Below, one piece after another: positions 6,690 through 14,732 of a stretch of 25,028 nt of DNA (positions are counted from its first letter, which is position 1; each line of letters opens with the position of its first letter). Source of the stretch: Propionibacteriaceae bacterium (GTDB lineage Bacteria > Actinomycetota > Actinomycetes > Propionibacteriales > Propionibacteriaceae); assembly GCA_030544185.1 (NCBI GenBank), contig JAUNRO010000003.1, forward strand, positions 1 through 25,028. The letters are read 5' to 3'. The notes beneath the pieces are model-generated. The model was not told the DNA's origin, ran no database searches, and saw only the letters and a list, made by a program, of their open reading frames with translations. Position numbers and translations under genes: made by a program.

Positions 6690-8243
6690 CCACCCACCCG
6701 CGCCCCCCGGACGGGCCCACCGAGTCCCCCGAGCCCACCGACCCCCCCCCGTCCACCGCGCCCACCCCCCACCACCGAGTCCACCGACAACGTCCTGGTC
6801 GCCGCCAGCGCCGAGGGACCCGCGGTCAAGCAGACCGAGCGTCCCCACCCGCTGACCCCGCTGGTCCGGGGCTGGGTGCTGCTCGTGGCGGGCGTCGTGG
6901 CCTTCGGCCAGGATCTGCTGCCGGGCCGAAGACCCGAGGGCGCACCGCCGGTCCCGTGGTGGTGGGTCCTGGTCCTGATCGGTGGCGTCGCGCTCCTCGT
7001 CGGGCTGTCCTCGATCCTCACCTGGTGGTTCACGCGCTTCGTGATCGACGACGAGGAACTGCGGGTCGAGACTGGCTTCGTCAATCGCGTGTCCAAACGC
7101 ATCGGGTTCTCCCGCATTCAATCGGTCGACGTGATCCAGCCGCTGACCGCACGCATCTTCGGCCTGTGCGAGCTCCGCATCGAGGCCGGCGGCGGCGATT
7201 CCGGCATCAACCTGCGCTATCTCACGCGAGACAAGGCCTATCGCATCCGCGATTATCTGCTCAGTCGCGCGCACGGCCACACCACGACGGTGGCGGAGTC
7301 GCGGGCGCGCCCAAAGGCCTCGGCCTTCGCCGATCTCTCCACCGCGGACCGCGTGCTGGTCCGGATCTCACCGCAACAGCTGATCATCGGGCTGCTGACG
7401 TCGCTGGAGTTCATCATCTCGGTCCTGGTGCTCATCGTCGCGATCGTCGTGGTCTGGCGCCTCGGCGCGGGGATGGCGGCTCTGGCCGGGATAGTCCCGT
7501 TCGCGATGGGCGTGGTCGGGCTGGTCTCGCGCCGCGTGCTCTCCCAGTTCAATTACACGCTGGCGGAGACGGGCGGCGTACGCCCCGGGGAGCCCACGGG
7601 GTTGCGCATCACGCGTGGGCTCACGAACCTGACCAGCCAGTCGGTGCCACTCGACCGGATCCAGGGGGTCCGGATCCGGCAGTCCTGGCTGTGGCGCAGG
7701 CTCAGATTTCACCGGGTCGACATCGAGGTCCTCGGCTATGGCCATTCGGGCGAGGACAACCAGCGGCACAGTTCGTCGATGCTCTTCCCCGTCGCCACGA
7801 CCGAACAGGTCCGGATCGCGATGGCCTATCTGCTGCCGGACGCCGGCGACGAACACATTCCGCTGGCGCCGGTGGACCGGAACGCGGTCTGGCTCCGGCC
7901 GCTGTCCGCCCGGACCATGCGCTGGGGCGCCAACGAGCGAGTGATCGTCAGCGAGGGCGGGGTGCTCGTCTTCGTCCGCGACACCGTCCCCCACGCCAAG
8001 ACCCAATCGGTCCGCATCAGCCAGGGCCCGATCCAGCGCCGGCTCGGCATCGCGACGATCCACGTCGACACGACCCCCGGACCCGTCGACTTCGCGATCC
8101 CGCACGTCTCCGCCCAGACCGCGCGGACGGTCTTCGAAGCCCAGCTGCCCGCCGCGGCCTATTCCCGGCAGCAGGGCCTGACCGGCACTCCGCAAGCACT
8201 GCAGTTCGGGCCACCGGGGCCACAGGAGCGCCAGGAGGGCTAG
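6686..8243 (+). CDS. three-domain bPH2 (YdbT-like) membrane protein with an apparent +1 frameshift
   Basis: The ATG at 6686 overlaps the previous stop (ATGA) and begins a Pro/Thr-rich N-terminus. The conserved body lies in another frame, open from 6690 to 8243 but with no ATG before 6876, which falls in the middle of the first membrane helix. Removing one C from the six-C run at 6765-6770 joins the two frames smoothly (..STAPTPTTESTDNVLV..) into about 518 residues, a normal length for the family. The body has a helix pair at the start, bPH2 domain 1 (ELRVETGFVNRVSKRIGFSRIQ), a second helix pair, domain 2 (GLRITRGLTNLTSQSVPLDRIQ) and a soluble domain 3 (VSEGGVLVFVRDTVPHAKTQ). A nine-C run at 6742-6750 is an alternative shift site. 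Sequencing error, mutation and phase variation are all possible. Confidence 0.8.
7575..7584. repeat. GGCGTACGCC palindrome, copy 2
   Basis: Perfect palindrome inside the three-domain bPH2 gene, again read as Gly-Val-Arg with a rare GTA valine codon. Confidence 0.5.
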
Positions 8244-8246
8244 GCT
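8241..8246 (+). promoter_or_regulatory. -10-like box for leaderless ppgK, overlapping the upstream stop
   Basis: TAGGCT with 6 nt (ccgtcc) before the ATG at 8253. Its first three bases are the TAG stop codon of the bPH2 gene. No -35 box or Shine-Dalgarno is apparent. Confidence 0.55.
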
Positions 8247-8252
8247 CCGTCC

Positions 8253-9107
8253 ATGAGCGAACGACCGGTTCTTGGCATCGATATCGGCGGCTCCGGGATC
8301 AAGGGCGCCCCCGTGGACCTCGCTGTGGGCGACTGGGCCACGGAGCGGCTCAAGATCGAGACGCCATCCAATTCAACCCCCGACAACGTGGCCGTGGTGG
8401 TCAAGCAGATCGTCGACCATTTCGCCGACCTGATCGGCGACGGGCCGATCGGCGTGACCGTCCCCGCGGTGGTCATGCACGGCGTCAGCAAGTCCGCGGC
8501 CAACATCGACAAATCCTGGATCGATTTCCCGATCGAGCAACTCTTCGCCGACACGCTCGGCCGCCCCGTGACCGTCGTCAACGACGCCGACGCAGCGGGG
8601 GTGTGCGAGGTGAAATACGGCTCGGCGAAAGACCAGCCCGGGCTGGTGCTGATGACCACGCTCGGCACCGGGATCGGCAGCGCCCTGGTCCACAACGGCG
8701 TCCTCATCCCGAACTCCGAACTCGGTCACATCGAGATCGACGGCCACGACGCCGAGACGCAGGCGAGCTCGGGCGTGAAGACCCAGCTGAACCTGTCGTG
8801 GGAGGAGTGGATCCCGCGGATCGAGCGCTACTACCAGACGATCGAGGCCCTGCTGTGGCCCGACCTCATCGTCGTCGGCGGCGGCATCTCCCGCGAGCAC
8901 GAGCGGTTCCTGCCCCAGCTGCGGTTGAACACCCCGATCGTGCCGGCGACGTTCTTCAACCGCTCCGGCATCATTGGCGCCGCCCGCCTGGCCCATGACC
9001 GGCAGGTTCACCCCGATCCGCTGGACTCGACGACCGAGCCGGGCCAGTCCGGCGAGCCCGCCGGCCAGCCCATGGCCTCGGGTCCCGCCACCACCGGCCG
9101 GTCCTGA
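8253..9107 (+). CDS. ppgK: polyphosphate glucokinase
   Basis: ROK-family kinase of 284 residues that phosphorylates glucose to glucose 6-phosphate using inorganic polyphosphate (and usually ATP), a typically actinobacterial entry to glycolysis. The phosphate-binding motif GIDIGGSGIKG is at residues 8-18. NDADAAG contributes the catalytic aspartate. TTLGTGIGSALV is the second phosphate loop, and NSELGHIEIDGHDAE is the sugar-binding region characteristic of PPGK, which lacks the CxCGxxGC zinc motif of other ROK proteins. VVGGGISREHERFLP closes the ROK core. The last 35 or so residues are Pro/Gly/Ser-rich and probably disordered. A leaderless start is supported by TAGGCT 6 nt upstream. It follows the bPH2 cluster by 9 nt but probably has its own promoter. 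Confidence 0.92.
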   Translation: MSERPVLGIDIGGSGIKGAPVDLAVGDWATERLKIETPSNSTPDNVAVVVKQIVDHFADLIGDGPIGVTVPAVVMHGVSKSAANIDKSWIDFPIEQLFADTLGRPVTVVNDADAAGVCEVKYGSAKDQPGLVLMTTLGTGIGSALVHNGVLIPNSELGHIEIDGHDAETQASSGVKTQLNLSWEEWIPRIERYYQTIEALLWPDLIVVGGGISREHERFLPQLRLNTPIVPATFFNRSGIIGAARLAHDRQVHPDPLDSTTEPGQSGEPAGQPMASGPATTGRS

Positions 9108-9130
9108 GCGACCGTCGATCCTGAGTCAAA

Positions 9131-9145
9131 CCGGCCCCCGGCCGG
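9131..9145. terminator. short GC hairpin between ppgK and the aldo/keto reductase
   Basis: CCGGCC-CCC-GGCCGG is a perfect 6-bp stem with a 3-nt loop about 25 nt after the ppgK stop. There is no U-run, so a terminator role is only suggested by position. Confidence 0.3.
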
Positions 9146-9178
9146 ACGACACTGAGCATGACCCAAGGAGGACTATCC

Positions 9179-10012
9179 ATGACCAACCTTGCCCCGACCC
9201 TGCCGCTGCGGTCCGGCGGCGCCATGCCGCAGGTGGCGCTGGGCACGTGGCCGATGGTGGGCGGCGAATGCGAGCGCGCGGTGCGCAGCGCGTTCGAGGT
9301 CGGCTACCGTCACGTGGACACGGCGGAGAACTATGAGAACGAGGAGCCGGTCGGGCGGGCCGTCCGCGAGTCCGGGCTGGACCGCAGCGAGCTCTTCGTC
9401 ACCACCAAGTTCAACCGCCAGTGGCACGGCGACGCTGCAGGCGGGCTGAAGGGCAACCTCGAGCGACTCGGGCTCGACTATGTCGACCTGGCGCTCATCC
9501 ACTGGCCGAACCCCGACCAGGACCTCTATGTGAAGGCCTGGGAGGACCTGATCGAGCTGCAACGGCGGGGGCTGGCGAAGGCGGTCGGCACCTCGAACTT
9601 CAAGGCGACCCACATCGACCGGCTCATCGCCGAGACGGGGGTCGTGCCGGAGGTCAACCAGATCGAGATGCACCCCTATTATGACCGGGCGACCGAACGC
9701 GCCTATCACGCGGAGAAGGGCATCATCACCGAGGCCTGGAGTCCGCTGGGGCGCGACAACGGCCTGCGCGAGGAGCCCGTGGTCAACGAGATCGCGGCGC
9801 AGCACAGCCGGACGCCCGGCCAGGTGCTGCTGCGGTGGGGCATCGATCTCGGCGCCGCGACCGCCCCCAAGTCGGCCAGCCCGCAGCGCCAGGCGGAGAA
9901 CCTGAACATCTTCGGATTCCAGCTCTCCGCCGAGGAGATCGAGGCCCTCGCCGCCCTGCAGGCGGGTCCGAAGGCCGATCCGATGATGGATTCCGACACC
10001 TTCGGTCACTGA
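9179..10012 (+). CDS. aldo/keto reductase (AKR, 2,5-diketogluconate-reductase-like)
   Basis: A 277-residue NADPH-dependent (beta/alpha)8-barrel oxidoreductase. The catalytic tetrad is visible as D47 and Y52 (HVDTAENYENE), K77 (VTTKFN) and H108 (LALIHWP). The C-terminal cofactor region PKSASPQRQAENLNIFGF binds the NADP 2'-phosphate. The sequence resembles the AKR5/AKR3 group that reduces diketogluconate, methylglyoxal and other small carbonyls, but the natural substrate cannot be read from sequence. The ATG at 9179 has a strong AAGGAGGA 6 nt upstream, so it is chosen over the in-frame ATG at 9158. Expression from an upstream promoter with a normal leader contrasts with leaderless ppgK. Confidence 0.92.
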   Translation: MTNLAPTLPLRSGGAMPQVALGTWPMVGGECERAVRSAFEVGYRHVDTAENYENEEPVGRAVRESGLDRSELFVTTKFNRQWHGDAAGGLKGNLERLGLDYVDLALIHWPNPDQDLYVKAWEDLIELQRRGLAKAVGTSNFKATHIDRLIAETGVVPEVNQIEMHPYYDRATERAYHAEKGIITEAWSPLGRDNGLREEPVVNEIAAQHSRTPGQVLLRWGIDLGAATAPKSASPQRQAENLNIFGFQLSAEEIEALAALQAGPKADPMMDSDTFGH

Positions 10013-10034
10013 CCGACCAGCGATCGAGACCGCC

Positions 10035-10580
10035 ATGGCCACTCCCTTCTCGCCCGGCCCGCCCGGTCCCGCGCCGGCAGCGAAGCGGAGCCCGGCCGTG
10101 GCGGTCTCTGTCGCAGTGGCAGCCCTTGCCCTGCTGGCAACCGTCGGCATCGCAGTGTGGAATTTCGCACTCTCTCCCGTGACCACCACCGTCACCGACG
10201 TCACCCCCACCCCGACGGCCGAGGTCACCCCCGAGCCCACCGAGGCACCCCCGAGCGAGACCACGCCCCCACCGCCACCGACCACCTCGCCACCGCCGAC
10301 CACACCCCCACCACCCACCCTCCCCGAAGGCGTCAGCCCGTGCCCCGCGGTCTATGGCCCGGTCGGCGGCTTCACCATCTCCGCCGCCGGCAACGACGTG
10401 ACCAGTTGCCCGTTCGCAGAGGAGGTCCGCCGGTCCTATGGGGCAAACCCCACGCGCAATGCCCCGGTGGTCATCCCGGCGTTCTCCCCCGTCACCGGGG
10501 TGACTTATGAGATGCGCTGCACCGGCGACGGGCTCGTCACCTGCACCGGCGGCAACAACGCCGTCGTCCATCTGATCTGA
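10035..10580 (+). CDS. membrane-anchored Pro/Thr-rich protein of unknown function
   Basis: 181 residues. A short Pro-rich cytosolic tip and a basic stretch (AAKR) precede one membrane helix at about residues 21-46. A long Pro/Thr/Glu-rich spacer follows (about 50-97), then a compact extracytoplasmic domain of about 80 residues with four cysteines (two near CPAVYG and TSCPFAEE, two in MRCTGDGLVTCTGG), suggesting two disulfides. The layout resembles the extracytoplasmic ends of actinobacterial receptor or substrate-binding proteins, where a C-terminal module of this kind is common, but I do not recognise a named family. It sits 17 nt upstream of a lipoprotein gene with a matching Pro/Ala/Thr spacer, so the two may be cotranscribed and act at the cell surface. 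Confidence 0.75.
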   Translation: MATPFSPGPPGPAPAAKRSPAVAVSVAVAALALLATVGIAVWNFALSPVTTTVTDVTPTPTAEVTPEPTEAPPSETTPPPPPTTSPPPTTPPPPTLPEGVSPCPAVYGPVGGFTISAAGNDVTSCPFAEEVRRSYGANPTRNAPVVIPAFSPVTGVTYEMRCTGDGLVTCTGGNNAVVHLI

Positions 10581-10597
10581 TTCCTCGGGGGGCGTCC

Positions 10598-11512
10598 ATG
10601 CGGGCGATTGTGAGTGCCGGAGCGATCCTGGTGCTGCTGAGTGGCTGCTCGCTGCTCGGCCCCACACCCGTTCCTGCGCCGGCGCCGACCCCACCCGCGC
10701 CGCCGCCCGGGGCGACGGCCGCCCCGACCACACCCTCGCCAGCGGCGACCGCTCCCAGCGCGGCCCCACTGACCAGCCCGGAGGCGCCCACTCCCGAGGT
10801 TCCCGAGAGCGATCTGCGGAGTTCCTTCACCGGGTTCGCGGCCGGCGAGCGCGGTGAGCTCTCGATCGCCCTCGCAGCTGTCGGCGGATCCGGGACGCCG
10901 ACAGTGCTCGGTGACCTCGATGCGCCCGTGGCCTGGTCGACCGCCAAGGTGCCGCTCGCGATCGCGGTGGAGCGTACGCCCGGGGCTGAGGCCCTGCGCC
11001 CGACCATGCGACGCGCGATCACAGCCTCCGACAACGAGGCAGCGATCCAGCTGTGGCAGTCCCTGGGGCAGCCGGCCACCGCGGCCGCCGCCACCGACGG
11101 GGTGCTCCGGGACTTCGGCGACCCGACCACACGCACCCAGTCCCAGCAGGTGCGCCCGCCCTATACGGCGTTCGGCCAGACCCGGTGGACACTGGCCGAC
11201 CAGGCGAGGTTCGCCGCCCAGCTGCCCTGCCGGGCGGAGGCCGGCAACGTCTATGCCGCGATGGGCCAGATCATCCCCGGCCAGAGCTGGGGCCTCGGCC
11301 AGCTCCCGAGTGCCCACTACAAGGGCGGCTGGGGGCCTTCGGCCACGGGCCATCTCGTCCGCCAGTTCGGGGTGATCGACGTCCCGGGCGGTCAGGTTGC
11401 CGTCGCGATGGCCGTGACGGCGCCAGGTTTCGACCAGGGCACCGCCACGCTCTCGCGCGCCGCGCAGTGGCTGGGCGAACACGTCGACGCCCTGCCCGCG
11501 GGCTCGTGCTGA
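10598..11512 (+). CDS. lipoprotein with class A beta-lactamase-like serine hydrolase motifs
   Basis: 304 residues. A lipoprotein signal peptide ends in the lipobox LLSGC (C17). A Pro/Ala/Thr spacer runs to about residue 70, then comes a domain with the active-site elements of the penicillin-binding/beta-lactamase fold in correct order: S114-x-x-K117 (STAK), S144-D-N (SDN) and K242-G-G (in place of K-T/S-G). Known relatives include class A beta-lactamases and non-lactamase serine hydrolases of actinobacteria. The Glu166-bearing omega loop of true class A enzymes is not evident, so antibiotic hydrolysis is not inferred. The stop is 2 bp from that of the convergent FHA gene, inside a near-palindrome (GCTGAGCTCAGC). 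Confidence 0.82.
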   Translation: MRAIVSAGAILVLLSGCSLLGPTPVPAPAPTPPAPPPGATAAPTTPSPAATAPSAAPLTSPEAPTPEVPESDLRSSFTGFAAGERGELSIALAAVGGSGTPTVLGDLDAPVAWSTAKVPLAIAVERTPGAEALRPTMRRAITASDNEAAIQLWQSLGQPATAAAATDGVLRDFGDPTTRTQSQQVRPPYTAFGQTRWTLADQARFAAQLPCRAEAGNVYAAMGQIIPGQSWGLGQLPSAHYKGGWGPSATGHLVRQFGVIDVPGGQVAVAMAVTAPGFDQGTATLSRAAQWLGEHVDALPAGSC

Positions 11513-11514
11513 GC

Positions 11515-12693
11515 TCAGCGCAGGAAGTGCGAGTGATAGGTGAACCGGTGCGGACCCACGTGCACGACCGCACCGGGTGCGAGCGGGGTCGGCTGCCGCG
11601 GCGGCAGCTGGAACGGCCGCTGCCCGGGCTGCTGCACCCAGGTCCCGATGCCTGAGTCCAGGTCCACGACCACCACATCCCAGTCGACGAGCCGGATCGC
11701 GGCGTGGGCGCGGCTGATCGCCCGGTCGGCCGACAGGACGATCTCACGCATCCGGCGGCCGTCGACCTCCGGCCACACGTGCGGCTGGCGACCGAGGACA
11801 TAGTCCGAATCGAGGGTGAACGTGGCCTGACCGTCGACCACCAGGACCCCGAGCGCGGGCCGCGGCTCGCGCACCATGATGTGGGAGACCTGGATCATGC
11901 CGAGCCCGCACCACGCGCAATTGGCGGCGTGCGGGTGGTTGAAGTGACCGTTCGCACAGCGCAGGCCGGCCACCTCCACGGGCGCCGCGCCCTCGTCCTT
12001 GTCCGGCTCGTCACCGGCGAGCGGCAGCGGGGCGATGCCTGCCACCGGTTCGTTGGTGAGCAGTGAGATCGCCTCGAAGGCGGGCACGCCGTCGGCGCCG
12101 GTCGGGCTCGCCGCTGCCGAGTCCGCTCCAGCGGACGCCCCCGGCCCCGTGGCCGCTCGCGGACCCGCGACGTGCGCGAGGACCGGTGGTGATCCAGCGT
12201 CCGGACCGTGGGCGGTCGCGGGCGGGCGCACGGGCATCTGCGGGTGCACGCTCGGGTCCCACACGACCGCGACCCCGCCGGACGGCACCGCGCCCGCAAT
12301 GAGGTGGCTCCAGGTGTCGGCGACCCCGACATCACCCAGCCGCACGGCATAGCGAGGCAGCGGGAACGTCCAGGTGGCGGTCTTCCCGGGCTGGGCCGCC
12401 ACCTGCCGCCGGTCGTCGGGCCCGTCGATGGTCACGACCGCCTCGCCGCAGACCCAGGCCCGGCCGAACTCCTCACCGAGCGAGACGACCGCGAGCGCCA
12501 GCCCTGGCGTACTTCGTGCCAATGTCTCCAGCTGCTCCTCCGGCAGCCCGGGCGCCGTCCCGGCCGCGAGCACGAGCGCCCGCACCAGCAGCGCCGGCTC
12601 CACGGCGGGCGGCGGGACGAACCAGGCGATCAGCCCCTCGGCCCGGACGGCGACCCCGAGGCCGGCCCCAATACGCACAGCGGGCGTGCTCAT
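11515..12693 (-). CDS. FHA-domain protein with zinc ribbon
   Basis: 392 residues, last gene of the six-gene operon. Residues 1-150 form an unrecognised beta-rich domain, 150-240 is an Ala/Pro/Gly linker, and 246-266 is a ribbon with C246-x3-H250 and C259-x2-C262. A C-terminal forkhead-associated domain at about 285-388 has G301-R302, S327-R-A-H330 and the D-S-x-I-G-T loop at 346-351. FHA domains bind phosphothreonine peptides, so this is the likely reader of one or both kinases encoded upstream. GAGGAG lies 8 nt before the ATG at 12693, and the start overlaps the kinase stop (ATGA), giving translational coupling. An upstream in-frame GTG at 12702 is too close to that site. No membrane helix is seen. 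Confidence 0.88.
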   Translation of the reverse strand: MSTPAVRIGAGLGVAVRAEGLIAWFVPPPAVEPALLVRALVLAAGTAPGLPEEQLETLARSTPGLALAVVSLGEEFGRAWVCGEAVVTIDGPDDRRQVAAQPGKTATWTFPLPRYAVRLGDVGVADTWSHLIAGAVPSGGVAVVWDPSVHPQMPVRPPATAHGPDAGSPPVLAHVAGPRAATGPGASAGADSAAASPTGADGVPAFEAISLLTNEPVAGIAPLPLAGDEPDKDEGAAPVEVAGLRCANGHFNHPHAANCAWCGLGMIQVSHIMVREPRPALGVLVVDGQATFTLDSDYVLGRQPHVWPEVDGRRMREIVLSADRAISRAHAAIRLVDWDVVVVDLDSGIGTWVQQPGQRPFQLPPRQPTPLAPGAVVHVGPHRFTYHSHFLR

Positions 12694-13499
12694 CGCAACC
12701 ACTCCTCGAGCTCAGCCGCGAACTCCGCCGCGGTCCGGTGGCGATCGCTGCGATCCTTCGCCAGGCCCTTCCGCGCGATCGCCGCCAGCCGGGGATCGGC
12801 GATGGTCACGATCGGTGCTGCGTGCAACAGGTGCTCCAGGGCGTGGATGAGGCTCGTCGTGGGGAGATCGGGGAACGGGTCGACCCCCGTCAGCGCGGCC
12901 TGCAGGCTCGCGGCCAGCCCCCAGATGTCCGAGGCCCGGCCGGCGGGAAGACCGCGGGCGACGCCGGGTTCCATGTAGGCGAGGGTGCCGATCGGGCCGA
13001 GTCCGGTGACCGTCTGGCCCGGGGTCAGGCGCTGGGCGAGCCCGAGGTCGCCGAGGACGGCCGCTGGCTCCTCGCCCGAGGTCAGCAGGATGTTGTCCGG
13101 TTTGATGTCGCGATGGGCCACGCCGAGCTCGTGCAGGGCATGCGCCCCTTGGGCGGCATCCGCAATGGCCTCGACCACCGACGCGACATCCATTCCGCGC
13201 GCCATGGCGAGCGAGCCGCGGGGGTGATATTCGGCGGCATAGAACAGCTGGCCATCCTCGTGGCCGGCGTCGAGCAGCCGGACGAGATAGGGCGAGTTGG
13301 CGGAGGCGAAGAGCTTGAGCTCGTTGACCATCCGCCGGAACGCGTCCCCGCTCGCCTCGGCGGCCAGGACCTTCACCGCGCACAGCTCATCGGCCAGGCC
13401 CAGCCGGGCGGGGGTCCGGGCCAGCCAATAGGTGCCGTAGTTCCCGGTGCCGAGCTCACGCACGAACTCATAATCAGCGATCCGCTTCACGTGGCCCAT
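12690..13499 (-). CDS. soluble Ser/Thr protein kinase (Hanks type)
   Basis: 269 residues consisting of little more than a kinase domain. The Gly loop is GTGNYG (18-22), with lysine K43 (CAVKVL) and catalytic loop H129-R-D131-IKPDN. The magnesium motif reads D151-L-G rather than DFG, the P+1 region reads MEP (176-178) in place of APE, and D191 sits in SDIWGL. All catalytic residues are kept, so activity is expected. There is no membrane helix or sensor domain, unlike the first kinase of the operon. The true start may be the GTG at 13490 (266 residues), because GGAAGGA lies 8 nt before it but directly abuts the ATG at 13499. The gene starts 21-30 nt after the exporter stop and its own stop overlaps the FHA gene. 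Confidence 0.9.
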   Translation of the reverse strand: MGHVKRIADYEFVRELGTGNYGTYWLARTPARLGLADELCAVKVLAAEASGDAFRRMVNELKLFASANSPYLVRLLDAGHEDGQLFYAAEYHPRGSLAMARGMDVASVVEAIADAAQGAHALHELGVAHRDIKPDNILLTSGEEPAAVLGDLGLAQRLTPGQTVTGLGPIGTLAYMEPGVARGLPAGRASDIWGLAASLQAALTGVDPFPDLPTTSLIHALEHLLHAAPIVTIADPRLAAIARKGLAKDRSDRHRTAAEFAAELEEWLR

Positions 13500-13520
13500 C
13501 CTTCCCCGCTCGGGCGTGCC

Positions 13521-14732
13521 TCAGGGCCGCTTCCGGCGAGTCCGTTCGGCATATTTGTCCACCGCGTCCACGGCGTCGCGGCCCAGGGAAGCTCGGCCGT
13601 CGACAACGGTGCCGGCGATCAAGTGCCGATAGCGATCCCCCAGCCACAGGGCGCCGAGCAGCACGAGTGTGGAGGCGAGCGCGAAGGTGATCAACGCGGG
13701 ATCATGGTGCAGCTGCGGCAGGAAGAGGACGGTTGTGATCACCTCGAGCAGTGCCAGCACGGCGACGAACGCGACCAGCGTGCGGGTGGACACCGCCGCC
13801 GCGAAGGCCGCTCCGAGCGGCGCGGCCCAACAGGCGGCGATGATCCCGGCCAGCCAGAGCCCGAGCAGATCGTTGCGTCCGGCATCCAGCGGCGCCGCCA
13901 GCACTTGGCCGCCCAGGGCCACGACCCGCTCACCCTGGACGCCCACGTCGAGCATCCCGTGGATCACCCCGAGATAGAGCAGACCGGCCGTCGAGATCGT
14001 GGCCATGATGATGACGGAGGTGGGCACGCCGACGCGCGGCTCCAGGCCGAGCAGCACCGCTGCGACGAGGAAGAAGAACACATCCGCACCGGAGCCGAGC
14101 TGGGACGAGGCCACGCCACCGATGAACGTGGCGGCGATGATCAGCGCACCCTGGCGTGGACCCGCGGGGCGGATCCTGCTGCGTACCTCCCGCACCGGCA
14201 CCCGCGAACCCAGCCAGACGATGGTCGCGGTCGTCATCACCAGCAGCGTGAACCCGACCTTGAGATAGGCACCGGGCAGAATCGAGGGCCAGAACGGACG
14301 GGTCGTGTCGCTGAGCGTGTGCAGCCCGAGGAAGAACCCGACCAGCGCGGCCGGGATGCCGAGCTTCAGCGCGAACCGGTCCACCGGCACCCGGCGGATG
14401 ATGAGCACCAGGGTCGCCGCACCCATGCCGACCGTCTGGATGCACAGCGAGAACGCGCGGGCCACCTCCGAGGAGATCCCGAGCGCCTTGGTGAACACCG
14501 GGAACGCCACAGCGCCACCGCCCTGGGGGGTGGACCCGGCCACGAACGACCCGAACACCATCGTCAGCGTGGCCACCCAGTTGTCCAGCACCCGCGGCCA
14601 GAGTCCGAAGGCGGTCAGGCAGACCAGCCACACCACGGTGATCGTGCCCGGCACGAGGAAGCCGAGCCGTTTGCGACGGCGGACGCCGGCATCCCGCCGC
14701 CGCGACGCCTCGTCGACGAACGAGAGGTCCAT
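13521..14732 (-). CDS. TauE/SafE-family membrane transporter
   Basis: 403 residues with about nine or ten membrane helices, a basic cytosolic N-terminus (DEASRRRDAGVRRRKR) and a charged C-terminal tail. Two repeat halves typical of TauE/SafE (DUF81) proteins are visible, each with a Gly-rich loop (PQGGGAVAFPVFTKALG in the first, GGVASSQLGSGADVFFF in the second). The family exports sulfite, sulfoacetate and related organic or sulfur anions; the cargo here is unknown. At 403 residues it is longer than the usual 250-270, like a subgroup of larger actinobacterial members. The ATG directly follows the previous stop (TAGATG), so it is translationally coupled to the small membrane protein and to the flavoprotein further upstream. 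Confidence 0.88.
   Translation of the reverse strand: MDLSFVDEASRRRDAGVRRRKRLGFLVPGTITVVWLVCLTAFGLWPRVLDNWVATLTMVFGSFVAGSTPQGGGAVAFPVFTKALGISSEVARAFSLCIQTVGMGAATLVLIIRRVPVDRFALKLGIPAALVGFFLGLHTLSDTTRPFWPSILPGAYLKVGFTLLVMTTATIVWLGSRVPVREVRSRIRPAGPRQGALIIAATFIGGVASSQLGSGADVFFFLVAAVLLGLEPRVGVPTSVIIMATISTAGLLYLGVIHGMLDVGVQGERVVALGGQVLAAPLDAGRNDLLGLWLAGIIAACWAAPLGAAFAAAVSTRTLVAFVAVLALLEVITTVLFLPQLHHDPALITFALASTLVLLGALWLGDRYRHLIAGTVVDGRASLGRDAVDAVDKYAERTRRKRP

Noticed and set aside
6329..8998. An 889-codon open frame
   Set aside because: It runs out of frame through the bPH2 and ppgK genes and reads as Arg/Pro-rich GC-skew peptide; only its first part after 6686 is used as the N-terminus of the frameshifted gene.
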